64,000 nucleotides of DNA from the NCBI RefSeq assembly GCF_017573465.1, contig NZ_JAGEPF010000012.1, positions 124,001-188,000 on the forward strand, written 5' to 3'. Made by a program: the position numbers and the translations under genes. Position 1 is the stretch's first letter, and every line of letters starts with the position of its first letter. This DNA is from Actinomadura violacea (lineage in GTDB: Bacteria > Actinomycetota > Actinomycetes > Streptosporangiales > Streptosporangiaceae). Shown one piece after another: positions 42,118-50,816 of this stretch. The notes under the pieces were generated by a model. The model was not told the DNA's origin. It did no database searches and worked only from the letters and a program-made list of their open reading frames with translations.

Positions 42118-42804
42118 ATGGCTTTCCCAGCGGCCAGGCGGGCCGTCATCCTGCCGGGCCTCGCCGTGGTCGCCGCCGCGACGGACGTGGTCAGCTATCT
42201 CGGCCTCGGGCACGTTTTCACGGCGAACATGACGGGGAACACCGCGCTGCTCGGAATCGGCATCGCGACCGGGAAGTCCGGCGCGGCCCTGCGGTCTCTC
42301 TGCGCGCTCGGCGGTTTCGTCCTGGGCGCCTTCGCCGGCGGCCTTTTCCCGTCAGGCCGGCGGCTTCTCGCGTTCTGCCTGGCGGCCGAACTGGTGCCCC
42401 TGGCTGCCTGGTTCGCTTGGTGGGAAACGGTCGGCGGGCCGGCGCTCGGCGCCCCGCGGTTCGGCTACATCGCGCTGGCGGGGGTGGCGATGGGGCTGCA
42501 GGCCGCGGGGGTCACGCGGCTGGGCGTGTCCGGCGTGACGACCGTCTTCATCACCGGCACCATGATGTCGTTCATCGTCGGCCTGAGCACCCGCCTGCAC
42601 GGCGACCGGCTGCCGAACCAGAGCCGCATCGGCCATTTCCTGCAGGCGCTCGTCGTCGCCTTCTTCCTGGTCGGGGCGATCGCCGCGGGATTCACGTTCA
42701 AGTACCACGGGGCGGCGGCGGTGCTCATTCCGCTGATCGTGCTCGCGGTCGTCGTTCCTGCGGCGTACGTCCTCCCGCCGGTGGACGATCCCGAAGACGG
42801 CTGA
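42118..42804 (+). CDS. DUF1275 (YoaK-like) membrane protein
   Basis: The 228-residue protein has six predicted helices and the DUF1275 signature: AAATDVVSYLGLGHVFTANMTGNTALLGIGI and ALAGVAMGLQAAGVTRLGVSGVTTVFITGTMMSFI. Function of the family is unknown. It begins 46 bp after the AI-2E gene and may share its transcript. Confidence 0.9.
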   Translation: MAFPAARRAVILPGLAVVAAATDVVSYLGLGHVFTANMTGNTALLGIGIATGKSGAALRSLCALGGFVLGAFAGGLFPSGRRLLAFCLAAELVPLAAWFAWWETVGGPALGAPRFGYIALAGVAMGLQAAGVTRLGVSGVTTVFITGTMMSFIVGLSTRLHGDRLPNQSRIGHFLQALVVAFFLVGAIAAGFTFKYHGAAAVLIPLIVLAVVVPAAYVLPPVDDPEDG

Positions 42805-42845
42805 AGAAGCGATGAGTTCCGGCGTTGCCGGAGGTCATTCCCGCC

Positions 42846-43262
42846 ATGGAATGGAAATTGGAAGTCGTGCCGGTGCCCGTCTCCGACGTGGACCGGGCCA
42901 AGGCGTTCTACGGGGAGCAGGTCGGTTTCGCGGTCGACCTCGACCGGGAGGTGCCGGGCGGGATGCGGATCGTCCAGCTGACGCCGCCCGGGTCCGGCTG
43001 CTCGATCCACCTGGTCACCGGCGGTGACGCGGGGAGCCTCAGCGGGCTGACGCTGGTCGTGTCCGACGTCGTCGCGGCGCAGGCCGAGCTGGCCGGACGC
43101 GGCGTCCCCGTCGGCGACGTCGTGCACTTCGAGAACGGCGCGCAGGTCAAGGGGCCGGGCACGGAGCCGTGGAGCACGATGGCCTTCTTCGCCGACCCGG
43201 ACGGGAACGCCTGGGTGGTGCAGGAGCGTCCGCGGGGGGCCGGTGGACAGGAGGGGGTGTAA
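42846..43262 (+). CDS. VOC-superfamily protein
   Basis: The roughly 138-residue protein has the vicinal-oxygen-chelate fold: MEWKLEVVPVPVSDVDRAKAFYGEQVGFAVDLDRE in the first module, then LTLVVSDVVAAQAELAGRGV ... MAFFADPDGNAWVVQERP. It resembles the glyoxalase/bleomycin-resistance proteins common in actinomycetes. GGAGG lies 12 bases before ATG 42846; a TTG at 42825 is an alternative start. Function unresolved. Confidence 0.82.
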   Translation: MEWKLEVVPVPVSDVDRAKAFYGEQVGFAVDLDREVPGGMRIVQLTPPGSGCSIHLVTGGDAGSLSGLTLVVSDVVAAQAELAGRGVPVGDVVHFENGAQVKGPGTEPWSTMAFFADPDGNAWVVQERPRGAGGQEGV

Positions 43263-43334
43263 GCGAGCGATTATTAGCTGAGCGGCACACCGACCCGACC
43301 TGCGCCGCAGGCGCGGAACACCCTGGGAGGATCC

Positions 43335-45485
43335 ATGGCGATCGCCATCGGCGAGGAGCATCGCGAACTGGCGCGGACGGCGCGCGCGTTCCTGCGCGAC
43401 CACGACGCGCGCGCCGCGAACCGGGCGCTGCTGGAGGCCGGCGAGGAGACGCTCCCAGCGTTCTGGAAGGAGTTCGCCGGCCTCGGCCTGCTCGGCCTGC
43501 ACCTGCCCGAGGAGCACGGCGGCGGCGGGTACGGCCTGCCCGAGCTCGTCGTCGTCGCGGAGGAGCTGGGCCGGGCCGCCGCGCCCGGCCCGCTCGTCCC
43601 GACGATGGCGGCGTCCGCGCTGGTCGCCGCGCGCGGGAGCGACGAGCAGCGGGCGCGGCTGCTGCCGGGCCTGGCGTCCGGCGAGGTCCCGGCCGCGCTC
43701 GGCCTGGACGGCTCCCTGACCGTCCGGGACGGCGCCGTGTCCGGCGAGGCGGTGGTGGCCGGCGGCGGGCTCGCCGGGCTGCTGGTCCTCACCGCCGGCG
43801 ACGACATGGTGATCGTCGCGGCGGACGCGGCGGGCGTGGCCGTCGAGGTGCCGGAGAACCTCGACCCGTCCCGGCGCAGCGCCCGGGTCCGCCTCGACGG
43901 GGCGCCCGCCGAGGTGATCGCGGGCGCCGCCGGGCACGCGGCCGCGATCGCCCGCACGCTCTACTCCGCCGAGGCGGTCGGCGGCGCCCTCGAATGCGTC
44001 GAGTCGGCCACCGAGTACGCGAAGGTCCGGCAGCAGTTCGGCCGCACGATCGGCACGTTCCAGGCCGTCAAGCACCACTGCGCGAACATGCTGGTCGCCG
44101 CCGAGCTCGGCACCGCCGCCGTGTGGGACGCGGCGCGCGCCGCATCCGGCCCGGCCGACCAGTTCGAGCTGGCCGCCGCGGTCGCCGCCGCGCTCGCGGT
44201 CCCGGCGTTCCTCGACAACTCGGGGCTGAACATCCAGGTGCACGGCGGGATCGGCTTCACCTGGGAGCACGACGCGCACCTGCTGATGCGCCGCGCCGCC
44301 GCGATCGAGGCGGCCGTCGACCCGGAGGCCGCCGCCCGCGACGTCACCCGGCTGCTCGCCGCCGGGGTCGTCCGCGCCACCAGCCTCGACCTGCCGCCGG
44401 AGGCCGAGGCCGAGCGCGCCGGGGTCCGCGACCTGGCCCGCGAGATCGCCGCCCTGCCCAAGCAGGAGCAGCGCGTCCGCCTCATCGAGACCGGCTACGT
44501 CCAGCCGCACTGGCCGAAGCCGTGGGGCCTGGAGGCCCCGGCCGGGCTCCAGCTCGTCATCGACGAGGAGTTCAAGGCCGCCGGCGTGAAGCGCCCGCAG
44601 TACGGCATCACCAGCTGGAACATCCTCACCATCATCCAGCACGGCTCCCAGGAGCAGATCGACCGCTGGGTGCGGCCCGCGCTGCTCGGCGACGAGATCT
44701 GGTGCCAGCTGTTCAGCGAGCCCGAGGCCGGCTCGGACGCGGCGTCGGTGAAGACCCGCGCCGTGAAGACCGAGGGCGGCTGGATCGTCAACGGGCAGAA
44801 GGTGTGGACGAGCGGCGCGCACTACTGCCGCTGGGGCTTCGCGACCGTCCGCACCGACCCCGACGCGCCCAAGCACGCCGGCGTCACCATGATGGTGATC
44901 GACATGGAGCACCCGGGCGTGGAGGTCCGCCCGCTCCGCCAGATCACCGGCGACTCCGACTTCAACGAGGTGTTCTTCTCCGACGTCTTCGTCCCCGACT
45001 CCGACGTCGTCGGCACCCCGAACCAGGGCTGGACGGTCGCCCGCGCCACGCTCGGCAACGAGCGGGTCAGCATCGGCGGCGGCGTCGGCGCCACCGCGCA
45101 GCTGCCCGACCTGGTGAAGCTGTGCACCGAGCACCCGGACCGGGTGCCGGCCGGCGCCGAGCGCGTCGGCGCGCACGAGGCGGAGGCGCAGGCGCTGCGG
45201 CTGCTGAACCTGCGCAGCGCCGAGCGCGCCGTCGCGGGCGGCGAGCCCGGCCCCGAGGGCAACATCACCAAGCTGGTGCTCGCCGAGCACGGCCACGCCG
45301 CGGCGGCGCTGCTGTCGGCCTACGCGGGTCCCGAGCTGGTGTTCGCCGAGGGCCTCGGCATGATCGCGGGCCGGATGCGGCTCGGCTCGCGCGGCATGTC
45401 GATCGCGGGCGGCACCTCCGAGATCACCCGCAACCAGATCGCCGAGCGCATCCTGCGCCTGCCCCGCGACCCGCTGATCAAGTGA
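43335..45485 (+). CDS. Double-domain acyl-CoA dehydrogenase (FadE34-like)
   Basis: The 716-residue protein is two acyl-CoA dehydrogenase units in tandem. The first (about 1-345) has a shortened middle domain (IGEEHRELARTARAFLRDHDAR, GLHLPEEHGGGGYGL and VRQQFGRTIGTFQAVKHHCANML). The second (about 370-716) is complete: GDEIWCQLFSEPEAGSDAASVKTRAVKTEGGWIVNGQKVWTSGA and GMSIAGGTSEITRNQIAERIL. Size and layout match Mycobacterium FadE34 (Rv3573c), a cholesterol side-chain acyl-CoA dehydrogenase that folds as a fused alpha2beta2-like enzyme. A steroid or branched acyl-CoA substrate is therefore possible, but no steroid genes are adjacent. It ends at a strong bidirectional terminator. Confidence 0.88.
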   Translation: MAIAIGEEHRELARTARAFLRDHDARAANRALLEAGEETLPAFWKEFAGLGLLGLHLPEEHGGGGYGLPELVVVAEELGRAAAPGPLVPTMAASALVAARGSDEQRARLLPGLASGEVPAALGLDGSLTVRDGAVSGEAVVAGGGLAGLLVLTAGDDMVIVAADAAGVAVEVPENLDPSRRSARVRLDGAPAEVIAGAAGHAAAIARTLYSAEAVGGALECVESATEYAKVRQQFGRTIGTFQAVKHHCANMLVAAELGTAAVWDAARAASGPADQFELAAAVAAALAVPAFLDNSGLNIQVHGGIGFTWEHDAHLLMRRAAAIEAAVDPEAAARDVTRLLAAGVVRATSLDLPPEAEAERAGVRDLAREIAALPKQEQRVRLIETGYVQPHWPKPWGLEAPAGLQLVIDEEFKAAGVKRPQYGITSWNILTIIQHGSQEQIDRWVRPALLGDEIWCQLFSEPEAGSDAASVKTRAVKTEGGWIVNGQKVWTSGAHYCRWGFATVRTDPDAPKHAGVTMMVIDMEHPGVEVRPLRQITGDSDFNEVFFSDVFVPDSDVVGTPNQGWTVARATLGNERVSIGGGVGATAQLPDLVKLCTEHPDRVPAGAERVGAHEAEAQALRLLNLRSAERAVAGGEPGPEGNITKLVLAEHGHAAAALLSAYAGPELVFAEGLGMIAGRMRLGSRGMSIAGGTSEITRNQIAERILRLPRDPLIK

Positions 45486-45490
45486 CCGCC

Positions 45491-45521
45491 CGGGGTTCCG
45501 GGGCCGGGCCCCGGAACCCCG
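45491..45521. terminator. Bidirectional hairpin terminator
   Basis: CGGGGTTCCGGGG (45491-45503) and CCCCGGAACCCCG (45509-45521) form a perfect 13-bp stem with a 5-base loop. It lies between the convergent acyl-CoA dehydrogenase gene and the minus-strand VOC gene, 5 and 8 bp from their stops, and should terminate both. Confidence 0.8.
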
Positions 45522-45529
45522 CCGCGCGG

Positions 45530-45982
45530 CTAGCCGGCGGACTCGCCGATGGCGGGCATCGGCGGGCCGCCGGGGTCCCAGGCGTCCAGGAAGGACGCCT
45601 GGAGGCTCTCGTCGACGAGTTCGACGGCCGCGCCGATCGAGTCGACGCGGTGGTAGCCGAACGCGCGGCCGTAGGGGCAGCCCGAGAACGTCTCGGCGAA
45701 GCCGCCCTCGGTGAGCCTGGCCGCCCCCGCCGCCAGGTCGGACGTCCAGAACCCGAGGTGGTGGAAGCCCGGCCGGGACGTGTCGCCCCACGGCCCGCCC
45801 GGCGCGGCCTCGATGAGCTCGATGAACGGGGCCCCGCCGGCGGAGAAGACGATCTGGTAGTCCCATTCGCCGATCCGCCCGCCGGCGGGGTCGCGCCAGG
45901 CGACGCCCGCGGCGGCGGTGAGGTCGCGCATCGCCGCGGCGAGGTCGGGGACGGCGAAGCAGACGTGGTAGAAGCCGGTCAT
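45530..45982 (-). CDS. VOC protein, methylmalonyl-CoA-epimerase-like
   Basis: The 150-residue protein starts MTGFYHVCFAVPDLAAAMRDL and has FIELIEAAPGGPWGDTSRPGFHHLGFWTSDLAAGAARL, so it has the paired H/E metal-site layout of glyoxalase_4/methylmalonyl-CoA epimerase-like proteins. The ATG overlaps the stop of the aldo-keto reductase gene (ATGA), so both are expressed together. Substrate unknown; it may process a CoA ester or an oxidised aromatic made with its neighbours. Confidence 0.85.
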   Translation of the reverse strand: MTGFYHVCFAVPDLAAAMRDLTAAAGVAWRDPAGGRIGEWDYQIVFSAGGAPFIELIEAAPGGPWGDTSRPGFHHLGFWTSDLAAGAARLTEGGFAETFSGCPYGRAFGYHRVDSIGAAVELVDESLQASFLDAWDPGGPPMPAIGESAG

Positions 45983-47019
45983 CGCGGGCGGCGGCGGTTC
46001 CCGGCGTCCAGCGACGGGTTCCCGACGAGGTGCTTGATGCCCGCCATGTCGGTGCCCGGCGGGACGACCTCGTCGATCGCGTCCAGGACGGCCGGGTCGA
46101 GGCGGACGTCGGCGGCGGCGAGCAGGTCGTCCAGCTGGGCCATCGTCTTCGGGCCGATGATGGTCGAGGTGATCGCCGGGTGCTCGCCGACGAACGCCAG
46201 CGCCATGTGGGTGAGGGACAGCCCCGCCTCGTCGGCGATCTTGGTGAGGCGCTCGACGGCGTCGTAGCGCAGCGGCGCGCTCGGGTCGGCGTCGACCGTG
46301 CGGCCCTTCCAGTTGGAGTCCTCCGCGGGCGCGAAGCGCGAGCCGGCGGGGGCCGCCGCGTCGCGCCGGTACTTGCCGGTCAGCCAGCCGCCGGCGAGCG
46401 GGCTCCACGGGATGACGCCCATGCCGTGCCGCTGCGCGGTGGGCAGCACGGCCACCTCGGTCGACCGGGCGAAGATCGAGTACTGCGGCTGCTCGCAGAC
46501 GAACCGGACGCCGCCGCGGCGCGCGGCCGCCCACTGCGCCTCGACGATCTGGTCGGCGGGGAACGTCGACGAGCCGACATAGCGGACCTTGCCCTGCCGG
46601 ACGAGGTCGGTGAGGGCGTCGAGGGTCTCCTCCAGATCGGTGTCCCAGTCGGGACGGTGCATCTGGTAGAGGTCGATGTGGTCGGTGCCGAGGCGGCGCA
46701 GGCTCGCCTCGACGGCGCGCACGATGTAGCGGCGCGAGCCGCCGCGGGCGTTGCGCTCGTCGCCGAGCGGGAAGAAGAACTTGCTGGCGAGGACGACGTC
46801 GTCGCGGCGGCCCTTGAGGGCGCGGCCGACGATCTCCTCGCTCTCCCCGGCGGAGTACATGTCGGCGGTGTCGACGAAGTTGACGCCGGCGTCGAGCGCG
46901 CGGTGGACGATGCGCGCGGAGTCCTCGTGGTCGGGGTTGCCGACCCTGCCGAACATCATGGCGCCGAGGCACTGGGTGCTGACTTCGACGCCGGTACGGC
47001 CGAGCTTCCGGTACTGCAC
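45979..47019 (-). CDS. Aldo-keto reductase
   Basis: The 346-residue TIM-barrel reductase has the complete AKR tetrad: D50 (FVDTAD), Y55 (MYSAGESEEIVG), K80 (ASKFF) and H121 (YQMHRPD). SNWKGR and IIGPKTMAQLDDLLAA belong to the NADPH-binding C-terminal part. It resembles the YajO/AKR11-12-type group. GTG 47019 has AGGAG six bases upstream. A MerR-type promoter with a 19-bp spacer and a 14-bp palindrome precedes it, implying induction by a small molecule or stress. The VOC gene follows as second gene. Confidence 0.92.
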   Translation of the reverse strand: MQYRKLGRTGVEVSTQCLGAMMFGRVGNPDHEDSARIVHRALDAGVNFVDTADMYSAGESEEIVGRALKGRRDDVVLASKFFFPLGDERNARGGSRRYIVRAVEASLRRLGTDHIDLYQMHRPDWDTDLEETLDALTDLVRQGKVRYVGSSTFPADQIVEAQWAAARRGGVRFVCEQPQYSIFARSTEVAVLPTAQRHGMGVIPWSPLAGGWLTGKYRRDAAAPAGSRFAPAEDSNWKGRTVDADPSAPLRYDAVERLTKIADEAGLSLTHMALAFVGEHPAITSTIIGPKTMAQLDDLLAAADVRLDPAVLDAIDEVVPPGTDMAGIKHLVGNPSLDAGNRRRPR

Positions 47020-47050
47020 TGCGGGCTCCTCGTGGTGGTGGACGGGAGGA

Positions 47051-47081
47051 AATCTAGAAGGTGGAGCGCGCTCCAGGTCAA
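47051..47081 (-). promoter_or_regulatory. MerR-type promoter of the aldo-keto reductase operon
   Basis: On the minus strand TTGACC (47076-47081) and TAGATT (47051-47056) are separated by 19 bp. The spacer holds the perfect palindrome TGGAGCGCGCTCCA (47062-47075). An over-long spacer with a central dyad is the signature of MerR-family activation by DNA twisting. No merR gene is in the window. Confidence 0.72.
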
Positions 47082-47091
47082 GCCGGGGATT

Positions 47092-47110
47092 TCTATCGTG
47101 TTCCGATAGA
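47092..47110. promoter_or_regulatory. Inverted repeat upstream of the FAD/Fe-S dehydrogenase
   Basis: TCTATCG (47092-47098) and CGATAGA (47104-47110) form a perfect 7-bp inverted repeat with 5-bp spacing, A/T-rich against its surroundings. It lies 74 bp before ATG 47184 and upstream of the MerR-type promoter on the other strand. It may be a regulator site for the dehydrogenase gene. Confidence 0.45.
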
Positions 47111-47183
47111 CCGCCTTTGACGTGCGTTTGGGCGTTCTGCCCGGAGGTAGGGGGAGGTTCCGCGACGAGGGGAGGCGGAGCCG

Positions 47184-50057
47184 ATGACCGCTGTGGCCGG
47201 CAGGCGGCACCGACCGGTGGAGTTCGTCGACCGGGGCGGCCTCGCGAGGGACCTGGGCGAGGTGGTCGAGGGCGAGGTGCGCTTCGACCCGGGCTCGACC
47301 GCCCTGTACGCCAATGACGCCTCGGTCTACCGGCAGGTTCCGGTCGGCGTGGTGATCCCGCGGCACGCGGGGGACGTGGCGGCGGCGCTCGACGTGTGCC
47401 GCCGCTACCAGGTGCCGGTGTTCGGCCGCGGCTGCGGGACGGGCCTCGCGGGCCAGAGCGTCAACGCGGCGGTGGTCTTCGACTTCTCCAAGTACATGCA
47501 CCGGATCGTCGAGCTGGACCCGGAGGGCCGGACGGCGCGCGTCCAGCCGGGCGTCATCTGCGACCAGCTGCGGGAGGCCGCGGCGCGGCACGGGCTGACG
47601 TTCCCGGTGGACCCGGCGACGCACGACCGCTGCACGCTCGGCGGGATGATCGGCAACAACTCGTGCGGGACGCACTCGGTGATGGGCGGCAAGACCGTCG
47701 ACAACGTCCTGGAACTGGACGTGATCACCTACGACGGGACGCGGATGACCGTCGGCGCCGGCGACGTCCGCCCGGAGGGCCGGCAGGGCGAGATCTACGC
47801 CGCGCTGCGCGGGATCGCCGAGCGGTACGGGCCGCTGATCCGCGCGCGATACCCCGACATCCCGCGCCGCGTGTCGGGCTACAACCTCGACAGCCTGCTC
47901 CCGGAGAACGGGTTCGACGTCGCGAAGGCGCTGGTCGGCACCGAGTCGACGTGCGTGCTGGTGCTGGAGGCGCGGGTGCGGCTGCTGCCGGACCCGCCGC
48001 ACCACGCGCTGCTGGTGATCGGGTACCCGGACGCGGCGGCCGCGGCCGAGCACGTCCCGGAGCTGCTGGACACCGCCGGGCTGATCGGCCTGGAGTGCTT
48101 CGACGCCGGGGTGATCGACAACCTGGAGGCGCACGGAGCGCACATTCCGGGCATCGACGACCTGCCGGAGGGCGGCGCGTGGCTGCTCGCCGAGTACGGG
48201 GCGGAGTCGCAGGACGAGGCGAACGAGCTGTGCGAGTCGGTGAAGGCGCGCCCGCACGGCGGCCATCCGAAGGTGTTCGAGGACCCGGCCGGGCAGGAGG
48301 AGATCTGGGAGGTCCGCCGCAGCACGATCGAGTTCACCAGGCTGCCCGGGCGGCACTCGGGGCTGGCGGGGTGGGAGGACGCGGCGGTCGCGCCGGAGAA
48401 GCTCGCCGGGTACATCCGGGACTACTGCGCGCTCGTCGAACGGCACGGCTACCACACCGTCCTGTTCGGTCATTTCGGGCAAGGCTGCATGCACAACCGG
48501 CTCGACCTGGACCTCCAGACCCCGGACGGCGTCGAGAACTTCAGGAGGTTCCTGGACGAGGCCGGCGACCTCGTCGTCCGGTACGGCGGGTCGCTGTCGG
48601 GCGAGCACGGCGACGGGCAGCTGCGCGCGAACCAGCTGGCGAAGATGTTCGGCCCCGAGCTGGTCGAGGCGTTCACCGAGTTCAAGGAGGTGTTCGACCC
48701 CGACCACCGGATGAACCCGGGCAAGGTCGTCTCGGCGTACCGGCCGGACCAGAACCTGCGGCTCGGCACCGACTACCGGCCGCGGCAGGTCAAGACGTAC
48801 TTCGGCTACCCGCAGGACGCGCACGGGTTCGCCGACGCCGCGAACCGCTGCTTCGGCATCGGCAAGTGCCGCCACCTCGGCGGCGGCACGATGTGCCCGA
48901 GCTTCATGGTCACCCGCGAGGAGAAGCACTCGACGCGGGGCCGCGCCCGGCTGCTGTTCGAGATGATGAGCGGCTCGCTGCGCGGGAAGGGCTGGCGCGA
49001 CCCGCACGTCAAGGAGGCGCTCGACCTCTGCCTGTCCTGCAAGGGCTGCAAGGGCGACTGCCCGGTGTCGGTTGACATGGCCACCTACAAGGCCGAGTTC
49101 CTCGCGCACTACTACAAGCGGCGGCTGCGGCCCCGCCAGGCGTACGCGCTCGGCCTGATCCCGGTCTGGGCGCGGCTCGGCTCGAAGGCCCCCGGCCTGG
49201 TGAACGGGCTCCTCGGGTTCCCGCCGACCGGGCTGCCGCTGAAGCTCGCGGCGGGCGTCGACCGCCGCAGGAAGGCGCCGAGGCTGGCCGCGCGCACCTT
49301 CGAGGACTGGTTCGCCGAGCACCGCGGCCCGGACGGCCGCCCGGTCATGCTGTGGCCCGACACGTTCACGAACTTCTTCGACCCGGACGTCGCGATCGCC
49401 GCCGTCGAGGTGCTGGAGGACGCCGGATACCAGGTCAGGCTGCCCGAGGGGCGACTGTGCTGCGGCCGTCCCCTCTACGACTACGGGATGCTCCCGACCG
49501 CGCGCCGGTGGCTGCGCCGCAGCGTGGACGCGCTCGCCGGGCCGGTCTCCGACGGGATCCCGCTTGTCGGGCTCGAACCGAGTTGCCTGGCGGTGTTCCG
49601 CGACGAGCTGCCGAACATGTTCCCCGACGACGCCGACGCCGGACGGATCGCCGGCGCCGCGTTCACGCTCGCCGAACTGCTGGCCCGCGACGGCTACGAG
49701 CCGCCCCGCATCGACCGGGACGCGCTCGTCCAGGTCCACTGCCACCAGGGCGCCGTCCTCACCCACGACTCCGAGCGGGACCTGATGGAGCGCGCCGGGC
49801 TGGACCTCGACGTCCCCGACTCCGGCTGCTGCGGCATGGCGGGAAGCTTCGGCTACGAGGCCGGCGACCGGTACCGGGTGTCGAAGGCCGCGGGCGAGCG
49901 GGTGCTGCTGCCCGCCGTCCGGGACGCGCCCGAGCGCACGCTGATCGTCGCGGACGGATTCAGCTGCCGCGAGCAGATCGCGCAGGGCACCGGGCGCACG
50001 GCGCTGCACCTCGCCCAGGTCCTCCGCCTCGCCGCCGCGGACCGCCCCCGCCCGTGA
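47184..50057 (+). CDS. FAD/Fe-S 2-hydroxyacid dehydrogenase (GlcD-GlpC fusion type), second copy
   Basis: The 957-residue protein has the same order of domains as the gene at 8221-11475: FAD-binding PCMH (PVFGRGCGTGLAGQSVN, LGGMIGNNSCGTHS), FAD-oxidase C (FGHFGQGCMHNRLDLD, GSLSGEHGDGQLRANQL), Fe-S module (CFGIGKCR ... TMCPSFMVTREEKHSTRGRARLLFEM, LCLSCKGCKGDCPVS) and CCG domains (GRLCCGRPLYDYG, SGCCGMAGSFGYEAG). It lacks the C-terminal membrane helix of the other copy. Likely a D-2-hydroxyacid (lactate, 2-hydroxyglutarate) dehydrogenase feeding the quinone pool. ATG 47184 has GGAGG upstream. It ends 3 bp from hypB. Confidence 0.9.
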   Translation: MTAVAGRRHRPVEFVDRGGLARDLGEVVEGEVRFDPGSTALYANDASVYRQVPVGVVIPRHAGDVAAALDVCRRYQVPVFGRGCGTGLAGQSVNAAVVFDFSKYMHRIVELDPEGRTARVQPGVICDQLREAAARHGLTFPVDPATHDRCTLGGMIGNNSCGTHSVMGGKTVDNVLELDVITYDGTRMTVGAGDVRPEGRQGEIYAALRGIAERYGPLIRARYPDIPRRVSGYNLDSLLPENGFDVAKALVGTESTCVLVLEARVRLLPDPPHHALLVIGYPDAAAAAEHVPELLDTAGLIGLECFDAGVIDNLEAHGAHIPGIDDLPEGGAWLLAEYGAESQDEANELCESVKARPHGGHPKVFEDPAGQEEIWEVRRSTIEFTRLPGRHSGLAGWEDAAVAPEKLAGYIRDYCALVERHGYHTVLFGHFGQGCMHNRLDLDLQTPDGVENFRRFLDEAGDLVVRYGGSLSGEHGDGQLRANQLAKMFGPELVEAFTEFKEVFDPDHRMNPGKVVSAYRPDQNLRLGTDYRPRQVKTYFGYPQDAHGFADAANRCFGIGKCRHLGGGTMCPSFMVTREEKHSTRGRARLLFEMMSGSLRGKGWRDPHVKEALDLCLSCKGCKGDCPVSVDMATYKAEFLAHYYKRRLRPRQAYALGLIPVWARLGSKAPGLVNGLLGFPPTGLPLKLAAGVDRRRKAPRLAARTFEDWFAEHRGPDGRPVMLWPDTFTNFFDPDVAIAAVEVLEDAGYQVRLPEGRLCCGRPLYDYGMLPTARRWLRRSVDALAGPVSDGIPLVGLEPSCLAVFRDELPNMFPDDADAGRIAGAAFTLAELLARDGYEPPRIDRDALVQVHCHQGAVLTHDSERDLMERAGLDLDVPDSGCCGMAGSFGYEAGDRYRVSKAAGERVLLPAVRDAPERTLIVADGFSCREQIAQGTGRTALHLAQVLRLAAADRPRP

Positions 50058-50060
50058 CCG

Positions 50061-50816
50061 TCAGCCGGCGACGGGGCGGGCCTGCTCGTCGAGCCAGTCG
50101 TACCAGTCGCCGAGGCCGTCGCCGCGGGTGGCGGAGACCGGCAGCATCCGCAGGCCGGGGCAGAGCCGGCGGGCGGCGTCCCGGCAGGCGTCGACGTCGA
50201 AGTCGACGTACGGCAGCAGATCGATCTTGTTGAGCAGCAGGACGTCGGCGCCGCGGAACATGTGCGGGTACTTCAGCGGCTTGTCGGCGCCCTCGGTCAC
50301 CGACATCAGCACGACGCGGGCGCGCTCGCCGAGGTCGAACAGGGCCGGGCAGACGAGGTTGCCGACGTTCTCGACGAACACCGTCGCGCCGTCCGGCGGG
50401 GCCAGCTCGGCGAGCGCGCCGGACACCATCGCGGCGTCGAGGTGGCAGCCGGAGCCGGTGTTGACCTGCACGGTGCTCGCGCCCGCGGCGGCGAGGCGGC
50501 GCGCGTCGAGGACGGTCTCCTGGTCCCCCTCGATCACCGCGACCGGGCCCGACGGGCTGAGGTCGGCGACGGTGCGCTCCAGCAGGGTCGTCTTGCCGGA
50601 GCCGGGCGAGCTCATCACGTTCAGCGCGAGGATCCCGCGCTCGGCGAGCCAGGCCCGGTTCCGCGCGGCGAGGTCGTCGTTGTGCGACAGCACCCTGTGG
50701 TCGAGCACGATGACCCGCTCGTGCGGATGCGGATGCGGGTGGGCGTGGGCGGCGCCGCCGCCGACGGCGGTCAGGCGGGCCGCGTCGCCGGCGTCGCAGC
50801 CGCAGGTCTCACACAT
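50061..50816 (-). CDS. hypB: Hydrogenase nickel-insertion GTPase HypB
   Basis: The 251-residue protein has the N-terminal CETCGC motif (high-affinity Ni site in E. coli HypB is CxxCGC), a short His-rich stretch HAHPHPHPHE that can store nickel, and a SIMIBI GTPase domain with SSPGSGKTTLLERT, EGDQETVLDA and NKIDLLPY. CHLDAAM contains the metal ligands of the GTPase-domain site. HypB with HypA delivers Ni to the large subunit of [NiFe]-hydrogenase. It follows hypA with an 8-bp overlap. Confidence 0.97.
   Translation of the reverse strand: MCETCGCDAGDAARLTAVGGGAAHAHPHPHPHERVIVLDHRVLSHNDDLAARNRAWLAERGILALNVMSSPGSGKTTLLERTVADLSPSGPVAVIEGDQETVLDARRLAAAGASTVQVNTGSGCHLDAAMVSGALAELAPPDGATVFVENVGNLVCPALFDLGERARVVLMSVTEGADKPLKYPHMFRGADVLLLNKIDLLPYVDFDVDACRDAARRLCPGLRMLPVSATRGDGLGDWYDWLDEQARPVAG

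Noticed and set aside
42465..45866. Long minus-strand frame opposite the acyl-CoA dehydrogenase
   Set aside because: Low-complexity Arg/Gly/Asp/Val composition and no domain motifs; the plus strand carries a full FadE34-like protein.
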